Of a stretch of 64,000 nt of DNA, positions 23,260 through 35,900 are shown piece by piece. The translations under genes were made by a program, and so were the position numbers. Numbering within the stretch: position 1 is the first letter of the stretch; each line of letters opens with the position of its first letter. This DNA is from Erythroxylum novogranatense (lineage: Eukaryota > Streptophyta > Magnoliopsida > Malpighiales > Erythroxylaceae): contig CM057228.1 of NCBI GenBank assembly GCA_029891385.1, positions 82,510,964 through 82,574,963 on the forward strand, read 5' to 3'. Under the pieces are notes generated by a model. That model had not been told where the DNA came from. It saw only the letters and a program-made list of their open reading frames with translations, and made no database searches.

Positions 23260-24423
23260 CAAGCTCTATGTCAACAACTTGGTTCCCGGGCGCCCATGTC
23301 CATTCCCATATCCGAATAGGCACCGCACTATCATCAAAATAATCTTCTCCAAGAGAGTGTCAGTAGGATGAGTCAAGGTGTGGCCGAAATCAACACATGC
23401 ATCATCCACAAGCACATCAAGCATATTCACTCCTAGCAAGGAGTAGTCCTCGTTAGGGTGCTTCATAGCTTCATACATGTTGAAGCTAACGTGTTGATCA
23501 CCAACCTCCATGGTGATCTTTCCTTCCTTCATGTTAATCATTGTGCTCGCAGTCCGCAGGAAGGGTCGTCCAAGGATCGAGAAGTGTCATGTACCACTTC
23601 GAGGTCATGTCTAACACGTAAAATCCGCAGGAAACACTAAGCCTTTAACTCGACCGTAATGTCTTCAATAATTCCCACGGGATGCCTAAATGACCTATCG
23701 CCTAATCGAGAATAACAGATGTGGGATTAATACTCTTCACTCCCAAGGCCTTATATACGACTCAGCATCACATTTATCGCTGCCCTAGATCTAACAAAGC
23801 TCACCTATGGTCACTTTCCTAAGGTGCAAGGGATGGTAAAGATCCAGATCCCGACATTTCTTCGGTATCTGCGGCTTAAATAAGGTCGACACATTTGAGC
23901 TCACTTGCACCTCTCATTCGCCTAAACTTTTTCTTATTTGTACACGATCCTTCAAATATTTAGCGTGGTCGAACTCGCTTAACCAAGTCAAGTAAAGGGA
24001 CATTCACTTCCACTTTCCCAAATGATCAATGATATCCTTCTCATGTTGTTTCTCTTTTAGCGCTTTACTCATCATATACTGAATTAGGAAACGGAAGTTC
24101 ATGAATATTTACCTCTTCACCTTTACCGCTTGCTTGCTTGACTCTCCATCCTTTGCTTGATCGTTGGAACTCTAAAGTAGTTCCCTTGTTCTTTGAGGCT
24201 TGCTTCCTTTCTCTCGAAGCTCTTCTTCGCGATCACTCTCTGATCGCACAGCTTGCTTCTCTCTCACTTGAGGTGCATCTTCAACCTCAATTTCCTCGGT
24301 GCATTCTTCTTCTTCGGGAATGTCGAAATGCACTTTCTTTCCACTCCTCAACTCAATTGCATTTAAACTCTTCGGTTTATTACCGTGTTGGAGGAATGGA
24401 TCCGCTGCTCTAACGATTGTCAC
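23260..24423 (-). pseudogene. Athila gag end and protease-like region
   Basis: The frame from 24423 carries LNAIELRSGKK, the conserved gag-protease linker of Athila elements, followed by an acidic stretch. Fragments in several frames between about 24030 and 23550 resemble the family's protease segment (an LDLG-like word in one frame). From 23541 a frame with KEGKITMEVGDQHVSFNMYEA matches the segment that normally precedes RT. Many frameshifts. No RT motif follows; the homology fades near 23260. Confidence 0.65.
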
Positions 24424-24524
24424 TCAAATTATTAGACAATTGAGTGACATATGAGTTCAAGTTCTCTGCCTTGGTCTCCCATTGATCCATGCATTTTTCC
24501 AAGGCGCTAAAACGGGCAGCATTC

Positions 24525-25951
24525 TTAGCGGAGTCCTGTTGGATGAGGTTTGCGATGGCGTTGAATTGAGTTCTTTGTCGAAGTTCGCTCCTCTTTCATC
24601 AACGCCATCATACTATGCAGCAGCTTGGTTGGTGTCCTCCTTTGGTGGCGGTGGTTGTTGCAATCATCAACGCTTGTTGATCCCGAACTGGTTTGTAGAT
24701 TGACCACTCCACTCCCTTGCTGAAATCGGTTTGGTGTTCTTTCCGTTATTCCTCCAACTAAAATTTGGGTGGGATCTCCATCCTCATTATACGTGTTGGA
24801 ATACGGTCCCATTTCCGATCCCGCTCTACCTTGATACATTGCGGAGACTTCTTCATATTTGCCAGACAAACACTTGAAATGTGCATCATCGACCCATTAA
24901 CTATCACAACCGGGTGCGACGGTTCGCCTGGAAGGTGATGGGCGATGCACATTCAAATTCTTAAGTTCACCAGTGATCGAGGATAATCGGAAGTTATCCG
25001 ATGTTCCAAGAATCTACTTTCGATTCCGTGCTCTCCATTCTCTTAGTTTGAGCCGACATGGCTCCCACTTCATTCACGCTCCTCGAATCACGGACACTAT
25101 ATCGTTGATGATTCAGGCCATTCTCTTAATCGGGGCCCAGCTTACAGTGCGGTGAGGTCAATCAACGAACCTCCCGACGCAGCATCCAACATTCCTTTTT
25201 CTTGATTCTTTACCCCATCATAAAAATATTGAACCAATTGTTCATCAGGGATTTGATGATGGGGGCACCGAGATAACAGATCTTGGAATCTGTTCCAAAA
25301 ATCATACAGGGACTCGTCATAATCTTGTTTGGCAGAATATATCTCCTTTCTCATCGACGACGTCCTAGAAGTTGGAAAATACTTTTCCAGAAAAGCTTTC
25401 CGCAAGTTGGCCCAACTGTGATAGGCATTCGCGACATGCCTTGGGAGGCTCATATACCACTCCCGGGCCTTTCCTTCTAACGACAAGTGGAATACCTTCC
25501 ACAGCACCTGGTCCAGATGTGCTCCTACAGGCTTCATACTTTGACAGATCATTGTGAGGGCCTGAAGATGCATGTAGGGGTCCTCTCCCGCCAAACCGTG
25601 AAATTTGGGGAGAGAGTTGATCAATAAACCTTTAACTTCGAAATTGACGTCGAAGTTAGGGCAGGCAGCAGTGAAAGGATCGTAGTTTACGTCCGAAGTT
25701 GTAGCTTCGCGGATTGTTCTACGTCTAATGTTCGCATTGTTGTCATCTACGCGTTCCTGATCACCATTTAATCCATGATCTCCGTTCCTAGGTTGGTGAC
25801 CGGGAAATTCTTGATGCTCAGCCATTTCTCCTACTTGATGTTCTAATGTGTTAAGGGTTGCTTGCTCTCTTTTGTCTTTCCTACGCTTCCTTAAGTATCG
25901 CTCGATTTCAGGTTGAAAATGAACTAACCTAAGTCTACGGGGCATGCACAA
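24525..25951 (-). CDS. Athila-like gag
   Basis: Starts at ATG 25951 (MCMPRRLRLVHFQPEIERYLRKRR), about 430 bases inside the PBS. The uninterrupted part to 25142 holds the Retrotrans_gag core: LPKFHGLAGEDPYMHLQAL, then LEGKAREWYMSLP, WANLRKAFLEKYFP, and SLYDFWNRFQDLLSRCPHH. This is the Athila signature. After a break the C-terminal part continues in the frame ending at 24525, with SNTYNEDGDP and a Gln/Ser-rich tail like that of Athila gags. It would form the particle. The N-terminal 269 residues are intact, better preserved than anything else in this element. Confidence 0.85.
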
Positions 25952-26380
25952 GAGAAGTTCACCTAAGATAGCTCACTAAAACGACAGCGGATAGCAAGGC
26001 TTCAATTCACTCGTGTTCATTGCGACGTAAGAACTTCTTTGCGCGAATCGAGTAAAATTGTAACTTTCATTGCAAGCGAATATATGAACTTCATTGCGCA
26101 ATGATCGATGAACTCACAGTGATTTAACAATTAACTCGTCACGCCCAAGAAGCACGCATCAAACAAAGCAAACGAAATTAACTAAAATTAAGCATAATAA
26201 ACAAAACAATCGGACTAAACACTTAGAACAAAGCGAAATGAAATCACAAATGTAATTAACACTAAAAACACTTAAATGTAATGTAAATTAAAATGAAATT
26301 ATGCAATGCAAATAAAATGCAAACAACAAAAATTAAAATCAAAACAAACATCGGCTAACCTAAAGAATCAATTAATTTGA

Positions 26381-26399
26381 TTCCCGACAACGCGCCAAT
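26381..26399 (-). other. Primer-binding site of Athila-like element
   Basis: The minus strand reads TTGGCGCGTTGTCGGGAA next to the 5' LTR, close to TGGCGCCGTTGCCGGGGA, the tRNA-Asp-type site typical of Athila. Confidence 0.8.
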
Positions 26400-26400
26400 T

Positions 26401-27856
26401 TGATCGTCGATTATCGCTCAATATTAAAATTGATCCTCGAAACCGGTCAAATAAAATTTATACCAAGGATTGCAATACAGATGCAACCTCGGTCGACTCT
26501 CGAGGAACCAAAGTACTTAACCGATCCTAGACTAGCCTAATGTTTGAATGATGCATGCAATTAAAGCAATAAAAAGGGGTTTTGATTTGATTAACTAAAA
26601 TTAAACTAAGCCAAAGTAAGAATAAATGTTTTGGGATTTTTAAAAAAAATAAGGCAATTGAAATTAAAAGGACTAAAAACAATTAATAAAAACTCTCCCG
26701 AAAATGTAGCTCGGGTCATCATCGCTCAAAGTAATATCGGGTTTGAAATCCACTAAGTTTCAAAGCTAAACCTTAACAACTCGTTAAGTCCAAAATTAAT
26801 TAATCAACTCGATTAACTAAATCTTGTTAAAACCTTAGTGTATGGTATGAAATGATTCATGCAATAAATCAATCGATAATAACATAACCAACTTAACCAA
26901 ACACAACTAGGCGATTAGGTTAATTAATGCAAATCGATCGATATACATGAGACTTCATGTATTCAGCACAATATTCAACACAAACCAATCCATAATATAG
27001 ATCAAAGTTTAACATCTTACTAAACTATAGCAAGATTCATTCGGTCATACAATGCACTCTCCAACTCGGAGTTGTTACAAAATACTGTAAATCTAAAACT
27101 AAGATCGATTACCCTCAAGCTCATGAAACTCGCACCGTTGTTACATCTTCAGAGATCCGACGCTTAGCCACGCATGACACCGCAGACTCCATTACGGCTG
27201 GAAAATCTACTCGGTTCATGACTCAACGACGAGCAGATGAATGTGGTGACGGCGAAAGGAAGATGGGACAAAGAAATTAAAGTCGACGTCGTGCGGTGGT
27301 AGCGAATCTGCAAAATAAAGAAAACAAAACCTATTGAATCTGCGGAGAAGATGAAGAAGAGTGTTACCTCGGGATTGCGGCCGCTCCTTTTTTGCCCTAA
27401 ATGGCAAGATTTTATAGGGAGTTGTGCGGGCCGGGTCAGAACAGTGGATTAATTTCCATTTGTAGGCCGGGTTACCCGACATTCGCTGCGGCGAATGGCT
27501 GTAGTTCGCTGCAGCGAACGTTGAATGGTCACTCGCTGCGGCGAAAGAATTAAATACCATTAATTCGCCTCGGCGAATGGAGAGTTTGGTTCATTTCAAA
27601 TAATCTCATGGCGTGTTGACTTGTTGAATGTTGACTCCTTTGGTCCTACAAAATACAACCCATTCGCAGTATCAATTGTCCCAATAAAAATTATGCAAAA
27701 TTAATGACAAATGACAACAAAATACTAACAATGTGCAATTTATCAAAAATCAATGTGCGGGACCAAAATAAGCATAAAATCATAAATCGAGAGTCAACAA
27801 ATGCATAATTACTAAAGAAAACGGGCCTAATTTATAATATAAACTTGGTCCAATCA
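26401..27856 (-). repeat. 5' LTR of Athila-like element
   Basis: On the plus strand begins TGATCGTCGATTATCGC and ends TTGGTCCAATCA. It carries the palindromes TTCGCTGCGGCGAA (27482-27495), TTCGCTGCAGCGAA (27505-27518) and TTCGCCTCGGCGAA (27564-27577), and a partial copy at 27533-27545. No gene. Confidence 0.9.
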
Positions 27857-28847
27857 CGCTCAAAGCAAGTCAAAAGAATCACAAAATCCAGAAGAAGAAA
27901 ACAAAAAGGAATACATCAAAGCGTTAAAGATCGAAGAAGCAAGGATGATGATTCCAAGAAGTCGAAATCAATCAAGTGATGAAGACGATGAGCTATCTTT
28001 CATTTCAAGAAAGATAAGAAGAATGTGGAAAAAGAAGTCCAAAGGAAATTCAACATTTAGAAGGAACAATGCAAAGACGATGAAAAGTCGATAAAGCATC
28101 CATTACCGTTATGAATGCAAGAAGCCGGGACATTTCATGTCCGAGTGTCCAATGTTGAAAAGACAACCCGTAAGGAGTAAAGATAACAAGAAAAGCATGA
28201 TGGCAACGTGGGAAGATCTGGATTCATCGAATCGATACAAGTTCACAAGCGTCGTAACATGCTAACATATGTCCGTAGTCAAGAAGAAAGTGATGAGGAG
28301 GTAACTTCCACTATAATGATATACAAGATGCATATTCGAATTGTTAGAGGATTCTCATGCTATTCTCAAACAAAGACAAGCCGTTGAAGAAGAAATATGT
28401 AGAAAACCTCAAACATACTCATGAGATAGAGAGTGAGAATATAAGTTTGAGAAAGCAAGTTGAGGAATTGAATAACAACAAAGTTGTAGATAGATCAAGA
28501 GATTAATCAATTGAAACCGAGAATTAATAATCTCTCAATTGATCTAACTAAATTTACTGATAGTACAAAAAGATGAATAAAATGATAGGAGAATCTGAGA
28601 CATCCGAGGGATAAAAGCTGGATTAGGGTTTACTAAAAATAAGCCCAAAGATTACGTAGTAAAATCGGTTGCTCAAAAAATAAGAAAAGATATCAATCGA
28701 TTTTCGAAAGGTCATCAACATTATCATTCTACACATCATTATCATTCATTACATCGTATTAACCTAAAGGACCCAAGAGAATCTGGGTACCTAAAAATAA
28801 AATAATATCTCCACAAAAATCCTTCGTCGGAAGAACCGAAGCACCAT

Positions 28848-31835
28848 TGGTATATGGACGGTGGATGCTCGCGTCACATAACGGAAACAAGTCTATGTTC
28901 CTAGATCTTCATCAAGAAAGGAGGATCAAGAACCTTTGGAGACAACCAACAAGGAAAGATAATCGGGTTTGGTAAGATTGGTAAGAATTCTCATGCATGC
29001 ATTAATAACGTCTTACTAGTTGATGGTTTAAAGCATAACTTGATAAGTATTAGTCAATTATGTGATTCGGTTTTGAAGTTTCTTTTAATCAAAAATTTTG
29101 TGAAGTCGAAACAAAGATGGTTCCATCTTCTTTTCACCAAAAGACTAAACAATCTTTATAAAATTGATTTAGACGTTTTTCGGTCTCAAAATATTTCATG
29201 TTTTTATCTATCAAGATGAAAGACGATCCGCATAAAAACTAGGTCATGTCAGTTTTAAACATATTTCAAAACTTTTGAAACATGATTTGGTAAAAGGTTT
29301 GCCACAAATTGCTTTTGACAAAGATTTCTTTTGTGAAAGTTGTCGAAAGGGAAACAAGTTAAAACCTCTTTCTCTTGAAAACATTTCATAACTTCTTCTA
29401 GACCACTTGAGTTGTTGCATATGGACTTATTTGGTCCAACAAGAACAATAAGTCTTGGTGGAAAGAAGTATGGACTTGTGATTGTTGATGATTTTACAAG
29501 GTTTTGTTGGATACTTTTTCTATCACATAAAGATGAGTCTTTCAAGTGTTTTAGAAACCTTTCCATGAGATTACAAAATGAAAGAGGAATGTCTATAGCA
29601 AGCATAAGGAGTGATCATGGAGGAGAATTTGAAAATGAGAAGTTCGAGTTTTCTGCGAAGAAAAGGAATTTTCATAACTTCTACCCCCAAGGACTCCACA
29701 AGAGAATGGAGTTGTTGAGAGGAAGAATAGGACGATTCAAGAGATGGCAAGAACAATGTTTGTCGAGATGAATCTTTCTAAATACTTAGGCGGAAAAGTC
29801 ATCAATACAAAGATGCTACATTCGAATAGAGTCTTCTGCGACTAATGTCAAGAAAACTCCTATGAGTTGTGGAATGGAAGGAGACCAAACATTTCTTATT
29901 TCCATCCTTTTGGCTGCAAGTGCACTTTTCTCAACACAAAGGAAGCTCTGGACAAATTTGATGCGAAGACACTTTCAGAATTTTTCTAGGCTATTCTCTC
30001 ACTTCAAAGGCATTTAGAGTCTTCAACGTCACCTCAAAGACCGTTGAAGAAACTATTCACGTTAAGTTCGATGATAGCTCTCAACCCAATAAGGAAGAGG
30101 AATCGGAAGATGATGTTTATTAAAGGTGCCCTTGACGCAGTTGTAAGGAACTATCTTCATCAGAACACTTCATGATGAAAAGATGATATCTCTAAGAATT
30201 TTGAGTTAAAGAAAGATTGGAGATACAAAAGCTCTCATCCTAAAGAGTCAATTATCGGAGAAACCTCGGAAGGTGTAAGAACAAGGTCCAAGTTCGTAAG
30301 AGAAGCCAACGTGGCATTTATATCCAAGTAGAACCTAAAAGATTGATGAAGCTCTAAAAGATGAAGCATGGATATTAGCTATGCAAGAGGAGTTGAATCA
30401 ATTCAAGAGGAATAAAGTCCGGTACTTAGTTCCTAAACACGAAAAGAAATCCATTATTGGTACTAGATGGATATTCAAGAATAAGCTATACTGAATCGGG
30501 AAAAGTAAGTCGCAATAAGGCAAGATTAGTAGCACAAGGCTATAATCAGCAGGAAGGAATAGACTATAATGAGACATATGCTCCAAGAGCAAGACTTGAA
30601 GCAATAAGGATCTGCTTGCATATGTTGTTTGCCATGACATAAAGCTTTTTCAGATGGATGTAAAAGTGCATTTCTGAATGGCTTTATAGATGAAGAAGTC
30701 TATGTCAAGCAACCTCCTGGATTTGAGGATATAAAGTATCCAGATCATGTCTCTGAGACTTCATAAAGCCTTATATGGATCAAACAGGCTCTAGAGCATG
30801 GTATGATCATCTGAGCTCATTTCTTATTGAAAATGGATTTACTAGAGGTAAAGTTGACAAAACTCTTTTAGGAAGAACTTGTATAATGATTTTATTATTG
30901 TGCAAATCTATGTTGATGATATTATTTTGGTGCCACCTCAAAAAGTTATGCATAAGCTTTGAAAATATGATGAAAATGAATTTGAGATGAGCATGATGGG
31001 TAAGTTAAAATTTTTCTTGGATTGCAAGTAAAGCAAACTAAGGATAAGATTTTTATCCATCAACAAAAATATGTCAAAGAATTGTTGTCTAAATTTGATA
31101 TGTGCGATGTTAAAAGTATGTCTACACCGATGCATCCTTCAAACTTGTTGTCGAAAGACGAAAGTGGTAAGAAGGTGGATCAAACCCTATTAGAGGGATG
31201 ATTGGTTCTTTGCTTTATCTTACAGCAAGTAGACCCGACATTCTATTCAAGTGTATGCTTGTGTGCAAGGTTTCAGCCGATCCTAGAGAATCTCATTACA
31301 TAGTTTGTAAAGCGAATTTTGAGATATCTCGCAGTACTACCGATCTTTGCTTAATGTATGAGAAAGGTAAAGATTTCAGGTTGAATGGATATTGCGATGC
31401 GGACTATGCGGTGATAGGATTGAAAGGAAGAGCACAAGTGGTGGTTGTCACTACCTTGGACCAAACACAGTGTCATGGTCAAGCAAGAGACAAAGCTCGA
31501 TTGCATTATCAACCGGTTTTGAATATATGTCCGCCGAGTTGTTGTTCACAATTCTCAGAGATCAAGTATCAATTGGAGGACTACTCAATACAAGAGGAAG
31601 AGATTCCAATATCTGCGACAACACCAAATACCATCGACTTGTCAAAGAATCCAATTCAACATTCAAGGGTGAAGCACATTGAAGTTAGACATCATTTCTT
31701 GAGAGATTACGTTCGTAAGAAAGTTGTCGACCTACAATTCGTGGAAACGAAATTTCAGTGGGCGATATCTTCACAAAACCACTAAGTGAAGATCGCTTTA
31801 AAGAAATCGACGAACCTCAATATGGTGATGTTAAC
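28848..31835 (+). pseudogene. Copia pol (protease, integrase, RT, RNase H)
   Basis: Polyprotein that cleaves gag-pol, copies RNA to DNA and integrates it. In order: protease WYMDGGCSRHIT (28848; family D-S-G reads D-G-G); gag-pre-integrase near 29140; integrase with HMDLFGP, IRSDHGGEFEN (29412-29640) and, in another frame, the PQENGVVERKNRT segment with the catalytic Glu near 29700; RT with [19 protein letters not shown] and YVDD (near 30910); RNase H with GYCDADYA (31390) and KHIEVRHHFLRDYV (31675). It ends with DIFTKPLSEDRF at about 31790. Numerous frameshifts and stops: not functional as assembled, though some breaks may be consensus errors. Confidence 0.88.
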
Positions 31836-32000
31836 GGACCAATCATCCGGTTTTCGCAAAGAAGAAAGCAGATAAGCGGAGGAGATAACGGACCAATCAT
31901 CTGGTTTTTTTTTTCGCAAAGAAGAAGCAGAAAGACGGCAGAGTTAACAGATTGATCATCTGATTTTCAAAAGAAAGACAATGAAATGGTGGAGTTAAGC
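31831..32000. repeat. Three tandem units of 54-59 bp after Copia pol
   Basis: Units start at about 31832, 31886 and 31945 with TAACGGACCAATCATCCGG or variants, each followed by TTTTCGCAAAGAAGAA-like sequence. They lie between the pol end and the TATA-like site upstream of the third ORF. Confidence 0.8.
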
Positions 32001-32099
32001 GGCGTTGACGGTTTCGGACTTAAAACTTTTTCACAAAGAAAAATTTTAGAGGAAAAAAAAATCACGATCATCGAGAAGTACAATCGTTCTAGAATTTGC

Positions 32100-32106
32100 T
32101 ATAAAA
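32100..32106 (+). promoter_or_regulatory. TATA-like site upstream of Copia third ORF
   Basis: TATAAAA at 32100, about 110 bases before ATG 32216, in a leader that looks like a plant 5' UTR (CT-rich, ending CAACAAGATG). A dedicated promoter for the third ORF is an inference. Confidence 0.4.
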
Positions 32107-32917
32107 TCCCTAAAACTGACGTTTGGGATCTCTAACAAATTTAGAAATTGCTAGTTCTCTGAAATCTCTCTGAAAATTCTTCAAGCGCTGCTCCTATTCA
32201 CTCGTAATCAACAAGATGAATGTCGCCCATTTTGCGAGTTGAGCGAGAGCAAACCGGGAAGATTAGTAAACTTTGAAGATCTAAGAAGGAACAAATGGAT
32301 ATAGAGCCGAGATAATAGCGGCGGGATGGAGAAACTTCTTTCAAATACGAGAGCAAGTTTATCTCAACGAAATTTATGAGTTCTGGAAACATACTAAAAG
32401 TGTGGATAATACTATCGTATCGTATGTAGAAACACTCCCTGTTATAGTAACCAAGGAGTTACTGGAAAGAGTCACTGAATGTCCGTGTAGTGGAGTTCAA
32501 CCTACTAACATGGTGAAATGGATGACTAAGTGAAGTTGAGCGAAGATGAAGTTACTCGTCAACTTTATGGTCGAACAACCCAATCGAAAGAAGAGCCTCT
32601 TGGCTTGTACCAAAGGCAAGGGTTTTGTTTGTTTGTTTTGTGTGTTTGTGTGTTACCTAGGATAGTTCAAGACATCAAGTCACTACTTTGGATGAACAAT
32701 GTATCCTTCATCTCTGAATCACCAACCAATAGATTTACCATTTTGATTTATCAATATATGGTTAAATCAATAAAGGATACAAACACTCTCCGTATGGGAT
32801 GATGTTGACAAGGATGTTTAAAGAATCGGGAATCGATTGGGTTGGGAGTCGCACGGAAGGTATCGTAAGAAGTTATATAGATTCAACATCGATTGCCAAA
32901 ATGGGTGCGAGATTTTC

Positions 32918-35900
32918 AGAACACCCACACCGTAAGACCGAACCCGATATCGTTGGTGATATCCGAGTCCGTGTCCCACGAGTGGCGTATTACATCGACC
33001 AATTTAAAATTCAGATACACTTTTTTCTTTTTGGAGCCATTAACTCCATGTTCACACGGCAAACACAAGTAAGTAAATAAAATCCGTGTTTAATATAAAC
33101 CATTTAGTTATTACGGTCATTCAAGATATTAATACAATCGACCGATGCGGTAAATATTACTACCACAATACAATTTACTAAGACACTAATGCTGAGCCTT
33201 GAATCGATCCCGATCTCTAACCTTTACTCGTCTACATAGATATACTCCGTGTCAGCCGGGTATTCTTGAGACCTGAAAAATAAATGCAAATTTTGGGTGA
33301 GTTTTATAACTCGGTGAAAACCATCATCGATGGTTCACTCAATTCATGCATGTTCAAACACTTTACCAATTATCACATACGATCACGATTTACAAAAGTA
33401 ATACCAAATAATACTTACAATCACATTTCACAAATGTAAGGCGAATCGCCTATCATACAATCCACGATCAATCATACCATATATGCAATGCACATGAGAC
33501 CCTTTCCATTTTCATTATGTTATTGTGACCGTGGCTTAAACTGTCGATGAACGGCACATTGCGTTGAGCGGTGGCTCTCAAACATTGGGCTTGAAGCCGA
33601 TACATTGAGCCCGAGGCTCAATAATCGTTGGACACGAGGTCTGTGCGTTGGTGAAAGCTCTCATCGTTAGGCGTGATATGCCCCGATCCGGTGGTTACTC
33701 CGGTCACAATTGCCTTTATCGATCATGTCCTTATGTATGAATGCATATGTTCCAATTTCCATTTACGCTATTGCTATCACTTACATTCAATGCCATTTCC
33801 TATTTCTTGGACCTTCGGTCCGTATTTCAATCATATATTCTTCCAATTTATCATACCATATCGCATTTAAAAGTCACATTCAATGTATCAAGCGGATAAG
33901 TAACACTTCAGATCAATTTCCCCATTCCTCGAACCTTTGGTCCGAGATCTCCCATTCACAAACAGATTACACAAATAGCACTTCGTTATCTCATTCCCCA
34001 TATTTGAGACACCTATGGTCCAAATCAATCAAAGTCAAATACACATAAACCCTCCATTATCTCCACATGGCATAATAGCAAAATCTTAAACACATAAAGG
34101 TTGAGGAACCAACTAGGTTACTCACCTATTACTTCCGAGCTAATACTGGAAAGCCTCTGTGGCGTCGGTCAATCGACGCCCAATTGGGCCTCTATATGAA
34201 TCATAAAAATACGAGTCACTAAATATGAAATTTGTGCTCATGTTGATGAAATATGCATGTTCATGAATTCGGTCCTAATTCAATATTTTCCCATAATAAA
34301 ATTCTATGAAAATTAGAAATCCATAAGCGACGACGGCATGCAATTCGGACCTCTATAGGTCCTCAATTAAATAAAGCAGTGTTTACAAGTTAAAATCGAT
34401 AGGGCTACGTCAAATTCCGTCTAAAATTCCGTTTTCTCAGAAAATGAAATTAAATATTCAATGAATCCGATGCCTCTGGAATCAGGTCAATCGGACGTCA
34501 GACGGGAAAGAAATTGACAAAAGAACCATTGTACCATTTAATATCAAAAAATAATCAAAAATAAAATAAATATATATATATATATATACGAAACCTGTCT
34601 CATGAGGCGAGACGCCGCCCTCATGAGGCGATTTCACCTTTCTTCGTCATGAGGCGATCCGTCGCCCCTCGCGACGAGACCAATATCTCGCCCTCGCGAG
34701 GCGAGAAGTCGCCTCATGGCGGCGAGTTCCCTTGCTGCCTTTTCTTTTTTTTTTTCCAAATTTCAATTCCTAATTTCCAACTACTCTAACTTTTAGCACA
34801 CAAATCAGAAAATACCCACTATACCTCATTGGAAAGCTTATGAAAAGCTCTACAACTCTCAAGAAGACCATAAAATCAATTCCAACCCTAAGGGTGTCAA
34901 ATAAGCCATCAAACCTTCTGCCTTCACAATTTCCCTCAACACAGGGCAGTACATTTGCAATTTCATAACTCACTGATTCCTTAGTAATAAATTACCACAA
35001 AATATGGTCAACAAGTTCACAATGTCCTCTACAACTTTCATGAACAATCCAAAATCAAATTCTATTTCTAAACCAGTCCATTAATTCATTCAATGTCACT
35101 GTCCCTGAAATCCTTCAATATGGGCAGTAACCTTACAAAAAGCATAACTTCCAGTATATAAGTCAATAAAATCAGAACTTTATATCCTTGTAAAGATAAC
35201 ATCATAAACTTCATTTTGCATGAAGCACTCAACACCCAATTCGATCTCTAACAATTTCAAAATTGTTATGGAAGTTTCTGTTATCATCAGCCATTCATAA
35301 CCTAATGTAGGATCAGTTTTTGAAAAATCATATCTCCCAATTCTGACTTCTAAAAATTACATACCAAATATCAATTTCAAGATAATCTCTTCCTCTACAA
35401 CTTTTCAGAAGCTCACTCACACCAATTCAGTCCACATAAAATGTTAAAATTGCCTCCAATCAGTAAACTCACAAAATCACACTTAAGCTAGGTTTCATCC
35501 AAAATGCTCAAAACCAGTCATTAGTAATCAATTCATATCTCCCAATACACAATTCTAAAAATAGCAAGATCAGTAGCAATGGAAAGATAATTCAATATGC
35601 TACAACTTCCATGAAGATCATTTTCCCTAATTCCATCTAAATTAATTCATAAACATCAACAAAACTCAGATGTCATGGTTGCGGTTACTGTTCACAGGCA
35701 ATGGAACAGGAACTTTCCCATTCAAAATTTCACCCTTCTATCATTGAAATTCAACAACACCCATTTCACACTAAATTGAAGCCAACATCCCAAAGTTTCA
35801 GTGGCCACAAACCTTGCCTCATTTGCATAACTACACTATGAGTTATGGTCAAATCAGTGCAATAGGTCAAATATCAATTTTCCAGCTTTACTTCTCTATT

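Larger units (their letters stand above)
18270..27856 (-). mobile_element. Athila-like Gypsy element lacking RT and integrase
   Basis: Minus-strand element with 1.45-kb LTRs (5' LTR 26401-27856, 3' LTR 18270-19721) and TSD CGCTC at 18265-18269 and 27857-27861. The PBS at 26381-26399 resembles the tRNA-Asp type usual for Athila. The interior encodes gag, a protease-like region and an ORF with the plant-transposon-protein fold often found 3' of Athila pol, but I find no RT, RNase H or integrase in the 6.7-kb interior. It would depend on enzymes of a relative. Its leftmost LTR base reads C in place of T. Confidence 0.85.
17598..28275 (+). pseudogene. Copia gag, split by the Athila-like element
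   Basis: Starts at ATG 17598, 57 bases past the PBS. The first part (17598-17879, continuing in another frame from about 17848 to 18117 and again from 18194) is a UBN2-type Copia gag: FNGEDYHYWKDRM near the start, EMWDTL, then DQMFGRFQTIVNGLKALG and an ELLGSLKIHE-type end. It is interrupted at 18269 and resumes at 27862 with a charged segment and a zinc knuckle near 28107-28150. In the knuckle the first Cys is Arg (codon 28107-28109), leaving ECKKPGHFMSEC. At least two frameshifts precede the insertion. Gag builds the cytoplasmic particle and binds element RNA. Confidence 0.85.
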
